This document shows positions 53,120-61,866 of a stretch of 64,000 bases of DNA, piece after piece (position 1 is the stretch's first letter; every line of letters starts with the position of its first letter). Origin of the DNA: Bacteroidales bacterium (lineage in GTDB: Bacteria; Bacteroidota; Bacteroidia; Bacteroidales; UBA10428); assembly GCA_016930375.1 (NCBI GenBank), contig JAFGGU010000011.1:58326-122325 (forward strand), given 5' to 3'. The notes beneath the pieces were generated by a model that saw only the letters and a program-made list of their open reading frames with translations, did no database searches and was not told the DNA's origin. The position numbers and the translations under genes were made by a program.

Positions 53120-53923
53120 TCAACCCTTTCTCACCGGAATGTAAAAGTCCCCGGCTTTCAGTTTACATTCCGTTGCAACCGCTTTGCAGTAGGAAAGTTT
53201 TCCGGCAAGCGGAGTGCGGGAGTCAGAGCCGAAGGTAAATTTCAGGCCCTGTTCTTTTGCCATCAGTATGAATTCTTTATGGGGAGTATGTGCCATGTCG
53301 TTAATCTCGATAGCGATATTTCTGGCCTTGGCGGCTGATATGATCTGCTGCATCCGCTCTGCGGTCCATAGCTTATAATAATCCCGGGCTATGCAAACCG
53401 GCAAAAAAAGCGGCCAGCCAAAAATGGTAATGGGTTCCCTGCTGAGAACATTCATGCTATGTGCCATATACTGCTCCATAAAGGCATCGGTATCCTCCAC
53501 ATAGGTTTCCAGTTGCCAGATCCTTTGATACTGGTCATTCCCAAGGGGAATCGTTTGCGGATCCATCAAAACATAATCAAGCTGCGCAAGCATTTCCGGT
53601 GAAAATTTTTTCTCCCAGCCGGTAATCATAGGTTGCAAACCTACATATACAGGATATTTCCTGAGTTTCTCAATATACTTCTTAAGATCTGCATCATCCC
53701 TGAGTGCCCATTCAGCCGGATGTTCAACGATACCGAACTTAACGTTTCTTTCTTCGGCAAGCTTCATGGCATGATCAATGGTGAACTGATTGGTGAGATG
53801 AACATGCAGATCGATCAGTGGGAAATCATATTCATCTGCTTTTGCGAAATTTCCAAACAGGGGTGATGTGGCCATTGCGCCTGCAGCAAAACCTGCATTT
53901 CTTAAAAACGTGCGTCTTTTCAT
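53120..53923 (-). CDS. Tat-exported PHP/amidohydrolase-like protein
   Basis: The 267-residue protein has a Tat signal (KRRTFLRNAGFAAGAMATS) followed by the PHP-type metal motif PLIDLHVHLTN at its mature start. A second histidine block FGIVEHPAEWA, and HTPHKEFILMA and FTFGSDSRTP near the end, supply further metal ligands. PHP proteins hydrolyse phosphoesters or related bonds and usually sit in the cytoplasm; this one should be periplasmic. It is the first gene of the minus-strand cluster leading into the pectin genes. The reaction is not known. Confidence 0.72.
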   Translation of the reverse strand: MKRRTFLRNAGFAAGAMATSPLFGNFAKADEYDFPLIDLHVHLTNQFTIDHAMKLAEERNVKFGIVEHPAEWALRDDADLKKYIEKLRKYPVYVGLQPMITGWEKKFSPEMLAQLDYVLMDPQTIPLGNDQYQRIWQLETYVEDTDAFMEQYMAHSMNVLSREPITIFGWPLFLPVCIARDYYKLWTAERMQQIISAAKARNIAIEINDMAHTPHKEFILMAKEQGLKFTFGSDSRTPLAGKLSYCKAVATECKLKAGDFYIPVRKG

Positions 53924-54014
53924 GGGATATGTATTAGAATATATAAATGTACAAAATTCCGGTACAAGTCTGACAGATGATACAGGAAAGATGAAGGTTG
54001 CTCTTACAGACTGC

Positions 54015-54572
54015 TTAAAACAATAACGGTATAAACCTTTTGCTTCGCGTCATATATTCCCTGTACATCTCTCCGAAATATGCCATGCACTCTTTTTCAT
54101 CATGCAAGGCAGTAAAATAAAGGAACCCGGACGACAATGCCGATACTACAAAATTGCTGAGAGTTATGTTTTTAAAGAAAATACCCCAGGTCAGATAAAG
54201 CAGTGAGGCATACAGGGGATGCCTGATATATTTGAAAATCCCTGTGTCTATAAGCTCTGTGGTTTTCTCAAACGCATAAAGCTCTTTGTCATCCCTGGAT
54301 TTCTGTGCTTTACCGGCATTTGTCATTTTCATGAATCCGGCAATGACAACATAGGCAGCTGCTATTAATAATGTCCAGGCTATGATTTGCCTGAAACTGA
54401 AAGGATCGGCAAACCAATACCTGTAATTGCATGAAAACAGCCAAAGGATGCACTCCCAGCTGAAGAACCGGTAGAAACCATGGCTCCGGAAACTGAACAG
54501 GGACCGCCAGGAAATTAGAATAACCGGTATACTCAAAATCAGAAACAGAATAAGGTTTTGGGTTGTGCTCAT
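54015..54572 (-). CDS. ICMT/PEMT-like membrane methyltransferase
   Basis: The 185-residue protein has about five membrane helices and the conserved C-terminal signature of isoprenylcysteine-type methyltransferases: KYIRHPLYASLLYLTWG with RHPxY, then EKECMAYFGEMYREYMTRSKRFIP. These motifs bind SAM at the membrane surface. Bacterial homologues methylate lipids or small molecules of unknown nature. It overlaps the GNAT gene by 4 bases (ATGA), so they are translationally coupled. Confidence 0.82.
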   Translation of the reverse strand: MSTTQNLILFLILSIPVILISWRSLFSFRSHGFYRFFSWECILWLFSCNYRYWFADPFSFRQIIAWTLLIAAAYVVIAGFMKMTNAGKAQKSRDDKELYAFEKTTELIDTGIFKYIRHPLYASLLYLTWGIFFKNITLSNFVVSALSSGFLYFTALHDEKECMAYFGEMYREYMTRSKRFIPLLF

Positions 54573-55396
54573 GGCAGTCTGTAATAGGGAAAAGTTAATA
54601 CCGGTTCAAAACCCAGTTTCTGGGCCAGTTTGTAAGATCCGGCGTTTTCAAGCCGGCACGACCATACCGGTTCATACTGGTTTGCGAGGCAATAATCAAT
54701 CAGGGCGGAACAGGCATGCAAGGCCAGACCTTTCCCCCTTTGTTTTTCGGAAGTCTCAATGCCCAATTCGAGTTGGTCACGGGTAATATAGGCGGAATAA
54801 GCCATAGAAACCGGTTGTCCTCCGGTAACCACACAAAACCCTACACCATGCCTGCAGAAATCATCGGCATTGTCCCAGAAAAAAATGGGAACAACAGAGC
54901 CCTTCATTTTACTGAAAAGTTCCCTGTCGACAGGAACCACATCGAAATCACATCTGGCCAGGTTTTTTTTGAAATCGTGGTATTTGTCCGTGTTGAATTT
55001 GAAATTCACCCTGGTATTTTGCACTACTGCTTCGGTGGTGTTATTATCCGACTCCTGGTTGTACCTGACCAGTTTCTCTCCCAGAAGATCTGCCAGTATA
55101 TTATTCCATGCATCAGGGTATGCCTGTAACCACTCTGCCTTGCTGCGCATTTTATGCGTATTCAGAAGATAATCCCTTAAGCTCTTATTAAAATGATGGT
55201 TTCCGGTGGATCCGAAAAGCAAGGACATCCCATAGGGGTGCACCACATAAACTGTCTCGGGATTTTCAGGGTGATCCGCATAAATGGTTCCGGCAACCTG
55301 TTTTTCGACCACTGCCCGTGCAAACAAGCTGTTGAATTTGACTTTTTCCAGTGGCGCTTTTACTTTTTCATAAAGTTCCTTATCGAACAAAAACAT
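54569..55396 (-). CDS. GNAT-family acetyltransferase
   Basis: The 275-residue protein (from ATG 55396) has an N-terminal part of about 130 residues with aromatic motifs (VYVVHPYGMSLLFGSTGNHH) and a C-terminal GNAT domain. The acetyl-CoA loop is IETSEKQRGKGLALHACSAL (about residues 215-234). This two-part architecture is that of the zwittermicin-type GNAT_acetyltran family. An upstream in-frame ATG adds 16 mostly hydrophobic residues, and I prefer the inner start. It is coupled to the ICMT-like gene by overlapping stop and start. The substrate is unknown. Confidence 0.78.
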   Translation of the reverse strand: MFLFDKELYEKVKAPLEKVKFNSLFARAVVEKQVAGTIYADHPENPETVYVVHPYGMSLLFGSTGNHHFNKSLRDYLLNTHKMRSKAEWLQAYPDAWNNILADLLGEKLVRYNQESDNNTTEAVVQNTRVNFKFNTDKYHDFKKNLARCDFDVVPVDRELFSKMKGSVVPIFFWDNADDFCRHGVGFCVVTGGQPVSMAYSAYITRDQLELGIETSEKQRGKGLALHACSALIDYCLANQYEPVWSCRLENAGSYKLAQKLGFEPVLTFPYYRLP

Positions 55397-55482
55397 AAAA
55401 CCCGGTTTTAGAATAAGTGCTTTAAAAATAACGATTATTGGCAACTTTGTGTAAATTTAAAACTGTTAGTTAATCATTGCCC

Positions 55483-57201
55483 ATGAATCAAATCATTGAA
55501 TGCGTCCCCAATTTCAGTGAGGGACGCGATATGCAGGTGATCGGCCGGATTACCGCCGAAATCGAGAAGGTTGAAGGTGTAAAACTACTTGATATAGATC
55601 CGGGTAAGGCTACCAACCGTACCGTAGTCACCTTTGTCGGAACTCCTGAGGCAGTTTGCGAGGCCACCTTCAGGGCTGTAAAAAAGGCTTCGGAACTCAT
55701 CGACATGCGTAAACACCGGGGAGCCCATCCCCGGTTTGGAGCCACCGATGTTTGCCCATTGGTTCCTGTTTCCGGCATTACCATGGATGAAGTTGTTGAA
55801 TATGCGCGTGCACTCGGCAAGCGTATCGGCGACGAACTGCATATACCGGTCTACTGCTATGAATTTGCAGCTTTTGAAGAGAAGCGTCGCAACCTTGCCA
55901 ATTGCCGGCAGGGTGAATATGAAGGCCTGGCTAAAAAAATTTCCGGTCCTGACTGGAAACCGGATTTCGGTCCGGGTGAATGGGATGATCAGGTGGCTTT
56001 TACCGGGGCCACGGCAGTCGGCGCACGCAATTTCCTCATCGCTTATAATGTCAACCTGAATACGACATCCACCCGAAGGGCCAATGCCGTTGCCTATGAC
56101 ATCCGTGAAAAAGGCCGCATCCTTAGAGAAGGTGATCCCTTAACAGGTAAGATCATAAAGGATGCAAACGGGGAACCGGTTTATGAACCCGGGTTGCTGA
56201 AAGCCGTCAAAGCCATCGGCTGGTATATCGAGGAATATGGCATTGCCCAGATCTCCATCAACCTCACCGACCTGAAAGTCTCGCCACTTCACATCGTATT
56301 TGACACTGCCTGTGAACGGGCTTCATCCAGGGGATTGCGGGTAACGGGGTCTGAACTGGTGGGCATGGTACCCTTGCAGGCCATGCTTGATGCCGGAAAG
56401 TATTTTTTGGAGAAGCAAAACCGGTCGACAGGAATACCCGAAAAGGAAATCATCAAGATTGCCGTTAAATCCCTCGGGCTGGATGATCTGGCTCCTTTCG
56501 ATCCGAAAAAGAAAATCATTGAATACCTGCTCGCTGAAAAGACGGGTAAAAGGCTGGTGGAAATGAATCTGACCGACTTTGCCGATGAGACCGCCTCGGA
56601 ATCGCCGGCTCCCGGTGGCGGTTCCATTTCTGCTTACCTTGGGGCACTGGGAGTTTCTCTTGGCACTATGGTGGCCAACCTGTCATCGCATAAGGCCGGG
56701 TGGGACGCACGGTGGAAAGAATTTTCCGTTTATGCCGAAAAGGGAATGTCCATTCAGAAGGACCTGCTTAGCATGGTGGATGAGGATACCCGGGCTTTTA
56801 ACCAGGTTATGGAAACCCTCGGATTACCCAAAGGCTCTGAAGAAGAAAAAGCTGTCCGGAAAGCGGCCATTGAGTCTGCTTCCCGCTATGCCACGGAAGT
56901 TCCCCTGAAAGTGATGAAAAGGGCATGTGATGCTTTCGGGCTGATCAAAGCCATGGCAGAATCCGGTAATCCCAATTCGGTTTCCGATGCCGGTGTAGGT
57001 GCTCTCTGCATACGCAGCGCCGTAATGGGCGCCTTCCTCAACGTGAAGATCAATGCATCTGGGCTGGGGGACAGGGAGTTTGCATCCCGTGTGCTTAAAG
57101 AAGGCAGTGATATTGAGGCTGAAGCGATTCTGAAGGAGCAGGAGATTTTGAGGATCGTCAACGGAAAGATAGGGGGACAAGGTGAGGGGGTGACGGGGTG
57201 A
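55483..57201 (+). CDS. ftcD: Bifunctional FtcD: glutamate formimidoyltransferase / formimino-THF cyclodeaminase
   Basis: The 572-residue protein (from ATG 55483) joins a formiminotransferase domain (about 1-340, starting IIECVPNFSEGRD) to a cyclodeaminase domain (about 370-560, with LTDFADETASESPAPGGGS). It takes the formimino group from N-formimino-glutamate to tetrahydrofolate and releases ammonia, the last step of this histidine route. Many bacteria keep the activities separate, and a fused form is found in animals and some Bacteroidota. It lies opposite hutI, converging. Its last codons (GGG TGA) lie in a GTGA octamer array. Confidence 0.9.
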   Translation: MNQIIECVPNFSEGRDMQVIGRITAEIEKVEGVKLLDIDPGKATNRTVVTFVGTPEAVCEATFRAVKKASELIDMRKHRGAHPRFGATDVCPLVPVSGITMDEVVEYARALGKRIGDELHIPVYCYEFAAFEEKRRNLANCRQGEYEGLAKKISGPDWKPDFGPGEWDDQVAFTGATAVGARNFLIAYNVNLNTTSTRRANAVAYDIREKGRILREGDPLTGKIIKDANGEPVYEPGLLKAVKAIGWYIEEYGIAQISINLTDLKVSPLHIVFDTACERASSRGLRVTGSELVGMVPLQAMLDAGKYFLEKQNRSTGIPEKEIIKIAVKSLGLDDLAPFDPKKKIIEYLLAEKTGKRLVEMNLTDFADETASESPAPGGGSISAYLGALGVSLGTMVANLSSHKAGWDARWKEFSVYAEKGMSIQKDLLSMVDEDTRAFNQVMETLGLPKGSEEEKAVRKAAIESASRYATEVPLKVMKRACDAFGLIKAMAESGNPNSVSDAGVGALCIRSAVMGAFLNVKINASGLGDREFASRVLKEGSDIEAEAILKEQEILRIVNGKIGGQGEGVTG

Positions 57202-57262
57202 AACTCCCACTCCCCTTGTCACCCACTCCCCTTGTCTCCCCATCTCCACCTCACCCCTTCAC
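57182..57262. repeat. GTGA octamers at the convergent ftcD/hutI ends plus 15-base direct repeats
   Basis: GTGAGGGG, GTGACGGG and GTGAAACT (57182-57205) run over the ftcD stop. On the other strand, GTGAAGGG and GTGAGGTG (57247-57262) run over the hutI stop. Between them lie two copies of CCCACTCCCCTTGTC (57206-57220 and 57222-57236). Both stop codons are the TGA of a GTGA unit. Confidence 0.8.
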
Positions 57263-58483
57263 TCTTCTCCCCTTCTTCCACATCACCTCAGGTCCCATTC
57301 CCCCCTGATTATACAATATCTCCCGGTAATCACTGCATGGAAAAGCGATAAAGTCCGCCATCATACCCGGTCGGAGAGCCCCCCGGTCACTGAGCCGGAG
57401 TGCGGCTGAAGCCCGGGATGTCAGAGCGGCCAATGTTTCGGCCATGGTAAGCTTTTCGTACGCCCCCATTACTGCAGCCTGCATCAGCAGGTTGCCCATG
57501 GGCGCTGAACCCGGATTCCAATCGGAGGCAACGACCAGTGAAGTTCCGGAATCAAGCAATTTCCTGGCCGGGGCAAACGGCGCACCCAGTCCCATGGAAG
57601 CACCGGGCAGTGCAACGGGGATCACATCGCTTGCAGCCAATACATGAATATCCTCCTCTGCGCATGCTTCCAGGTGGTCGGCACTCAGTGCCCCGACCCT
57701 CACGGCCAGGCTTACTCCGCCTCTTGTGAACTGGTTGGCATGGACCACTAAATCGAAACCGAGTTCTCTGGCTTCATTGAGATAATGAAAAGCATCCTGT
57801 AAATCAAATGCGCCTTCATCCACATAGATATCCACGCGATTGCTTAGTTTGCCACTCATCACCACAGGCAGAATATTCTTCACGGTATATTCGAGATATT
57901 CCCTGGCGGATCCTGCAAAGTCCTTCGGTTTGATATGTGCAGCCAGGCATGTCGGCACCAGGTCAGCCCGTGTAATTTCCCCGGCGCGGTGAATGGCTTT
58001 CAGCATTTTCCATTCTCCCTCTGCATGCAGGCCATAACCACTTTTTACTTCAAGGGTGGTTACACCCTGCTGTAACATTTTATCTGCGTGTTTAGCGGTG
58101 ATCAAGGCCAGATCTTCCTGGCCGGTTTCCCTGGTTCTGGTGACCGTGCTCCATATCCCGCCTCCCAGCTGCGCAATTTCAAGATAGTTTTTCCCCGACA
58201 GTCGCATGGCGTAATCACCAGCCCGTGAACCTGCCCAGCAAATATGGGTATGAACGTCGATCATCCCCGGCATGAGTGTAAGCTCTCCTTCAACCTGCTC
58301 CACTTCTGAAGCCAGACTTTTCAGTTCCCTGAATGTACCGATGGCTTCAATGGCTATTCCGTTGACCAAAATTCCGGCGTTATGGATAACCCCGAGCCGA
58401 TCGTCGGACAGAGGACCTTTCAGGGGAATGCCGTCCATGGTGAGGGCCTGCGCAAAGGGACCGATTAATTTGAGTTTATGCAT
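57251..58483 (-). CDS. hutI: Imidazolonepropionase HutI
   Basis: The 410-residue amidohydrolase opens the imidazolone ring to N-formimino-glutamate. The metal motif MIDVHTHICWAGSR (about 74-87) and later AAHIKPKDFAG, FDLVVHANQF and ASDWNPGSAP supply the metal ligands and substrate loop. Genes hutU and hutH are upstream on the same strand (26-base gap to hutU), and ftcD converges at its 3' end, so all four steps of the route are present. Its end (RVKG then stop) lies in repeat sequence. Confidence 0.92.
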   Translation of the reverse strand: MHKLKLIGPFAQALTMDGIPLKGPLSDDRLGVIHNAGILVNGIAIEAIGTFRELKSLASEVEQVEGELTLMPGMIDVHTHICWAGSRAGDYAMRLSGKNYLEIAQLGGGIWSTVTRTRETGQEDLALITAKHADKMLQQGVTTLEVKSGYGLHAEGEWKMLKAIHRAGEITRADLVPTCLAAHIKPKDFAGSAREYLEYTVKNILPVVMSGKLSNRVDIYVDEGAFDLQDAFHYLNEARELGFDLVVHANQFTRGGVSLAVRVGALSADHLEACAEEDIHVLAASDVIPVALPGASMGLGAPFAPARKLLDSGTSLVVASDWNPGSAPMGNLLMQAAVMGAYEKLTMAETLAALTSRASAALRLSDRGALRPGMMADFIAFPCSDYREILYNQGGMGPEVMWKKGRRVKG

Positions 58484-58509
58484 GGTTTTTTATCGAAGGA
58501 TGATTTCAA

Positions 58510-60174
58510 TCACAATCCATATTTTTTCTTATTCCTCATTGCTTCCTCATACCCCGCATCGGCATGCCGGTAAATACCCATGGCCGGATCATTGTATAAT
58601 ACGCGTTGCAGGCAGGCTGCCGCTCTTTTTGTGCCATCGGCAACCACTACCATGCCAGCGTGCTGGGAATATCCTATCCCCACGCCACCCCCATGGTGAA
58701 ACGAAACCCAGGTTGCTCCGCCACTGGTATTGGCCATCAGGTTCAGCAAAGGCCAGTCGGAAATGGCATCGCTGCCGTCTTTCATCCCCTCTGTTTCGCG
58801 GTAAGGCGATGCCACCGAGCCGCAATCGAGATGATCACGGCCAATGACAACAGGCGCTTTCACCTTGCCGGTTTTTACCAGGTTGTTGAAAACCAGGCCT
58901 GCCTTCTCTCTTTCTCCCATGCCCAGCCAACATATCCTGGCAGGCAGTCCCTGGCATGATATTTTCTTTTCCGCTTCACGCAACCATTTGATCAGGTGGG
59001 TGTTTTCAGGAAAAGCTTCCACGAGCGCATCATCCGTAACCAGGATATCTTCAGGATCACCTGACAGGGCAACCCAGCGGAACGGACCCTTGCCCTCGCA
59101 AAAGAGGGGGCGGATGAATTCCGGAACAAATCCCTGGTAATCAAATGCATTTCTCTCTCCTCCCTGCCGGGCAAATTCCCTGAGATTGTTGCCATAATCA
59201 AAAACAATACTTCCACGTTTCTTCATTTCGAGCATGAAACCTACATGACGTGACATACTTTGCAGAGATTTCTGCCGGTAGGCTGCCGGATTGTCCTTTC
59301 GCAGGGCCAGGGCTTCCGGCAATGTGATGCCTGCCGGCACGTAACCGTTGAGCGGATCATGTGCTGAGGTCTGATCGGTCAGGACATCGGGAATAAGCCC
59401 GTCCTTTAAGATCTGCTCCAAAACATCGCCTATGTTACCCACCAGGCCTACTGACAATGCCCTGCCCGTGCCTTCAGCTTCCCGGATCATTTGCCTGGCC
59501 TCCGCATAGGAGGAAGTCATTTTGTCGATATACCTGCTGTGAAGCCTCTTTTTAATCCTGTCCGGGTCAACATCAACACCCAGGAAATTGTAGCCGGCCA
59601 TGGTGGCTGCAAGAGGTTGTGCCCCTCCCATTCCGCCCAGTCCGCCCGATACGAGCAGCTTGCCTTCCGTTTTCCCGTTGAAATATTTCCTGCCGCACTC
59701 GGCAAAGGTTTCATAGGTACCTTGCAGAATACCCTGTGTGCCGATATAAATCCAGCTTCCGGCAGTCATCTGCCCGAACATGATCAGTCCCCTTTCCCTG
59801 AGCATTTCAAAATGCTCCCAGGTAGCCCAGGCAGGAACCAGATTGCTGTTGGCAATCAACACCCTGGGAGATTCGGGATGGGAACGGATGATGCCGACCG
59901 GTTTACCCGACTGGATCAACAGACTTTGATTCTCACCCAGTGTAAGCAGGCATCGGATAATCTCCCTCAGGGCTTCGGGATTACGGGCAGCCTGCCCGGT
60001 GCCGCCATAAACGATGAGTTCAGCAGGGTTCTCAGCAACCTCAGCGTTGAGGTTATTCAGCAGCATGCGCAACGGCGCTTCTGTCTGCCAGCTGCGCGCA
60101 TGCAGGGAAGAACCCACCGGCGACCTGTAATGGGGATGATCCGCATATTTCTCAATAAATTCCGAAAAGTTCAT
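58510..60174 (-). CDS. hutU: Urocanate hydratase HutU
   Basis: The 554-residue enzyme hydrates urocanate to imidazolonepropionate using a tightly bound NAD. Signatures visible are VSGGLGGMGGAQPLAATMAG (cofactor site), DVDPDRIKKRLHSRYID, DQTSAHDPLNGYVP and GMGEREKAGL. I chose the ATG at 60174 rather than one 45 bases upstream, because homologues begin around NFSEFIEKYADHPHYR. This start overlaps the end of hutH by 23 bases. It is followed by hutI. Confidence 0.92.
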   Translation of the reverse strand: MNFSEFIEKYADHPHYRSPVGSSLHARSWQTEAPLRMLLNNLNAEVAENPAELIVYGGTGQAARNPEALREIIRCLLTLGENQSLLIQSGKPVGIIRSHPESPRVLIANSNLVPAWATWEHFEMLRERGLIMFGQMTAGSWIYIGTQGILQGTYETFAECGRKYFNGKTEGKLLVSGGLGGMGGAQPLAATMAGYNFLGVDVDPDRIKKRLHSRYIDKMTSSYAEARQMIREAEGTGRALSVGLVGNIGDVLEQILKDGLIPDVLTDQTSAHDPLNGYVPAGITLPEALALRKDNPAAYRQKSLQSMSRHVGFMLEMKKRGSIVFDYGNNLREFARQGGERNAFDYQGFVPEFIRPLFCEGKGPFRWVALSGDPEDILVTDDALVEAFPENTHLIKWLREAEKKISCQGLPARICWLGMGEREKAGLVFNNLVKTGKVKAPVVIGRDHLDCGSVASPYRETEGMKDGSDAISDWPLLNLMANTSGGATWVSFHHGGGVGIGYSQHAGMVVVADGTKRAAACLQRVLYNDPAMGIYRHADAGYEEAMRNKKKYGL

Positions 60175-61720
60175 GGTTTCTGTTTTTAAAAGCCAAATGC
60201 ATTGTATCTGCCAGTCCATCCGTAAGGTCAGTCAGTTCATGCCTGCTGACGATCTGAATGGCCGAATTGATGTAATCACCCAGGTATACATCGCGGTCAA
60301 TATGGGGAACAACCTTGCGGATGTGATCGTGACATGCATCGATCAAAGGGCTTGATTTCAGCGGTTTTCGAAAATCAAATCCCTGTGCGGCACAGAAAAG
60401 CTCAATTCCCAGGATCTTTTCAAGATTTCCTGCTATCTGAATGGCCTTCCGTGCACTGATCGATCCCATGCTGACGTGATCCTCCTGTCCCAAAGATGTT
60501 GGGATACTATCAGCGGAAGCCGGAAAGCAAAGCGATTTATTCTCGCTGACCAATGCGGCTGTAGTGTATTGCGGTATCATGAATCCTGAATTCAATCCGG
60601 TTTCCTTCATCAGGAGCTTGGGCAAACCTTCAATGGTATCCATCAGGGAAAGGTAAATCCGCCGGTCGGCGATGTTTCCCAGCTCCGCCGTCGCCAAAGC
60701 GGCATAATCAAGAGGAAGGGCCAAGGGCTGACCATGGAAATTGCCGCCGCTCAGTGCCTTGTCCCTGCTGAATATAACGGGATTATCGGTGACTGAATTC
60801 AGTTCAACGGTAAGGAGTTGCTTCAGATGCAGGTAAGCGTTTCGCGAAGCGCCGTGTACCTGCGGAATGCAGCGCAGTGAATAGGGATCCTGCACCCGGT
60901 GACAGTTGCGGTGTGATTCCACAATTTCCGAGTTATGGGTAAGTGTACGCAAGCGCTCAGCCACATAACACGTGCCCTCATAGGGTCTCAGCTCATGCAG
61001 GTCAGGGTCAAAGGCCTTCACGGATCCCAGCATGGCTTCGAGGTTCATGGCAGCTATGATATCCGCCTGATCAAGGCAGTGTTGAAATCTCTCCAGGAAT
61101 ATCACTGCATGGGCGGCGATGAACTGCGTACCGTTGATCAACGCCAGTCCCTCCTTGGGCCCGGGTTCAAGTGGACCCATTCCCTGTGAAGAAAGAAGTT
61201 CGGTTGCCGGCATGATCTTACCCTTATAGAAAACGGTTCCGTACCCAATAAGAGGGAGAAAAAGATGGGCAAGCGGGGCCAGATCGCCCGAGGCCCCTAC
61301 CGAACCCTGTGAGGGGACACAGGGTGTGACATGGTTCTCAATGTGCCAGAGAATTCTTTGAAGCGTTTCCATGGATATTCCCGAATATCCCATAGCCAAA
61401 GAATGCACTTTCAGGACCAGCATCATCCGGCTGATCTCTTCGGAGATCAATTCCCCTACGCCCACGGCATGACTGAGCAAAAGGTTATGCTGCAGCCTGC
61501 GGGTATCTTCATCCGATATCAGGGTGGTGCATAAAGGTCCGAATCCGGTATTAATGCCGTAAACCGTTCTTTTTTCTGCGACAATCATTTCCACTTCGGC
61601 ACGATTTTTCTGAATCCTGCCGGAAATTTCCGCCGTGAGCTCCCCTTTGATTTTGCCCCTGCATATATCCAGGGCAAGTCCCGGAGTTAGCCTGTCGATG
61701 CCATAACGAAATGTTGCCAT
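60152..61720 (-). CDS. hutH: Histidine ammonia-lyase HutH
   Basis: The 522-residue enzyme deaminates histidine to urocanate. The MIO cofactor triplet Ala143-Ser144-Gly145 lies in GSVGASGDLAPLAH, and YGINTGFGPLC (with the conserved tyrosine) and NFHGQPLALPLD are present. It is the first gene of hutH-hutU-hutI. Between its start and the divergent COG2403 gene lies a 146-base regulatory gap. No hut regulator is in the window. Confidence 0.94.
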   Translation of the reverse strand: MATFRYGIDRLTPGLALDICRGKIKGELTAEISGRIQKNRAEVEMIVAEKRTVYGINTGFGPLCTTLISDEDTRRLQHNLLLSHAVGVGELISEEISRMMLVLKVHSLAMGYSGISMETLQRILWHIENHVTPCVPSQGSVGASGDLAPLAHLFLPLIGYGTVFYKGKIMPATELLSSQGMGPLEPGPKEGLALINGTQFIAAHAVIFLERFQHCLDQADIIAAMNLEAMLGSVKAFDPDLHELRPYEGTCYVAERLRTLTHNSEIVESHRNCHRVQDPYSLRCIPQVHGASRNAYLHLKQLLTVELNSVTDNPVIFSRDKALSGGNFHGQPLALPLDYAALATAELGNIADRRIYLSLMDTIEGLPKLLMKETGLNSGFMIPQYTTAALVSENKSLCFPASADSIPTSLGQEDHVSMGSISARKAIQIAGNLEKILGIELFCAAQGFDFRKPLKSSPLIDACHDHIRKVVPHIDRDVYLGDYINSAIQIVSRHELTDLTDGLADTMHLAFKNRNHELFGIY

Positions 61721-61866
61721 ACGCTGTCAGAGTAAATTTAGCATAAAGTTATCAGAACCTATAGATTCACACACTGCCAAATATCATATTCCTGCATGGC
61801 TAAAAATCACTAACTTTTCGGAACTTTTCATTTTACTTTATCATTCTAATTTTCAAACTATTTTTT

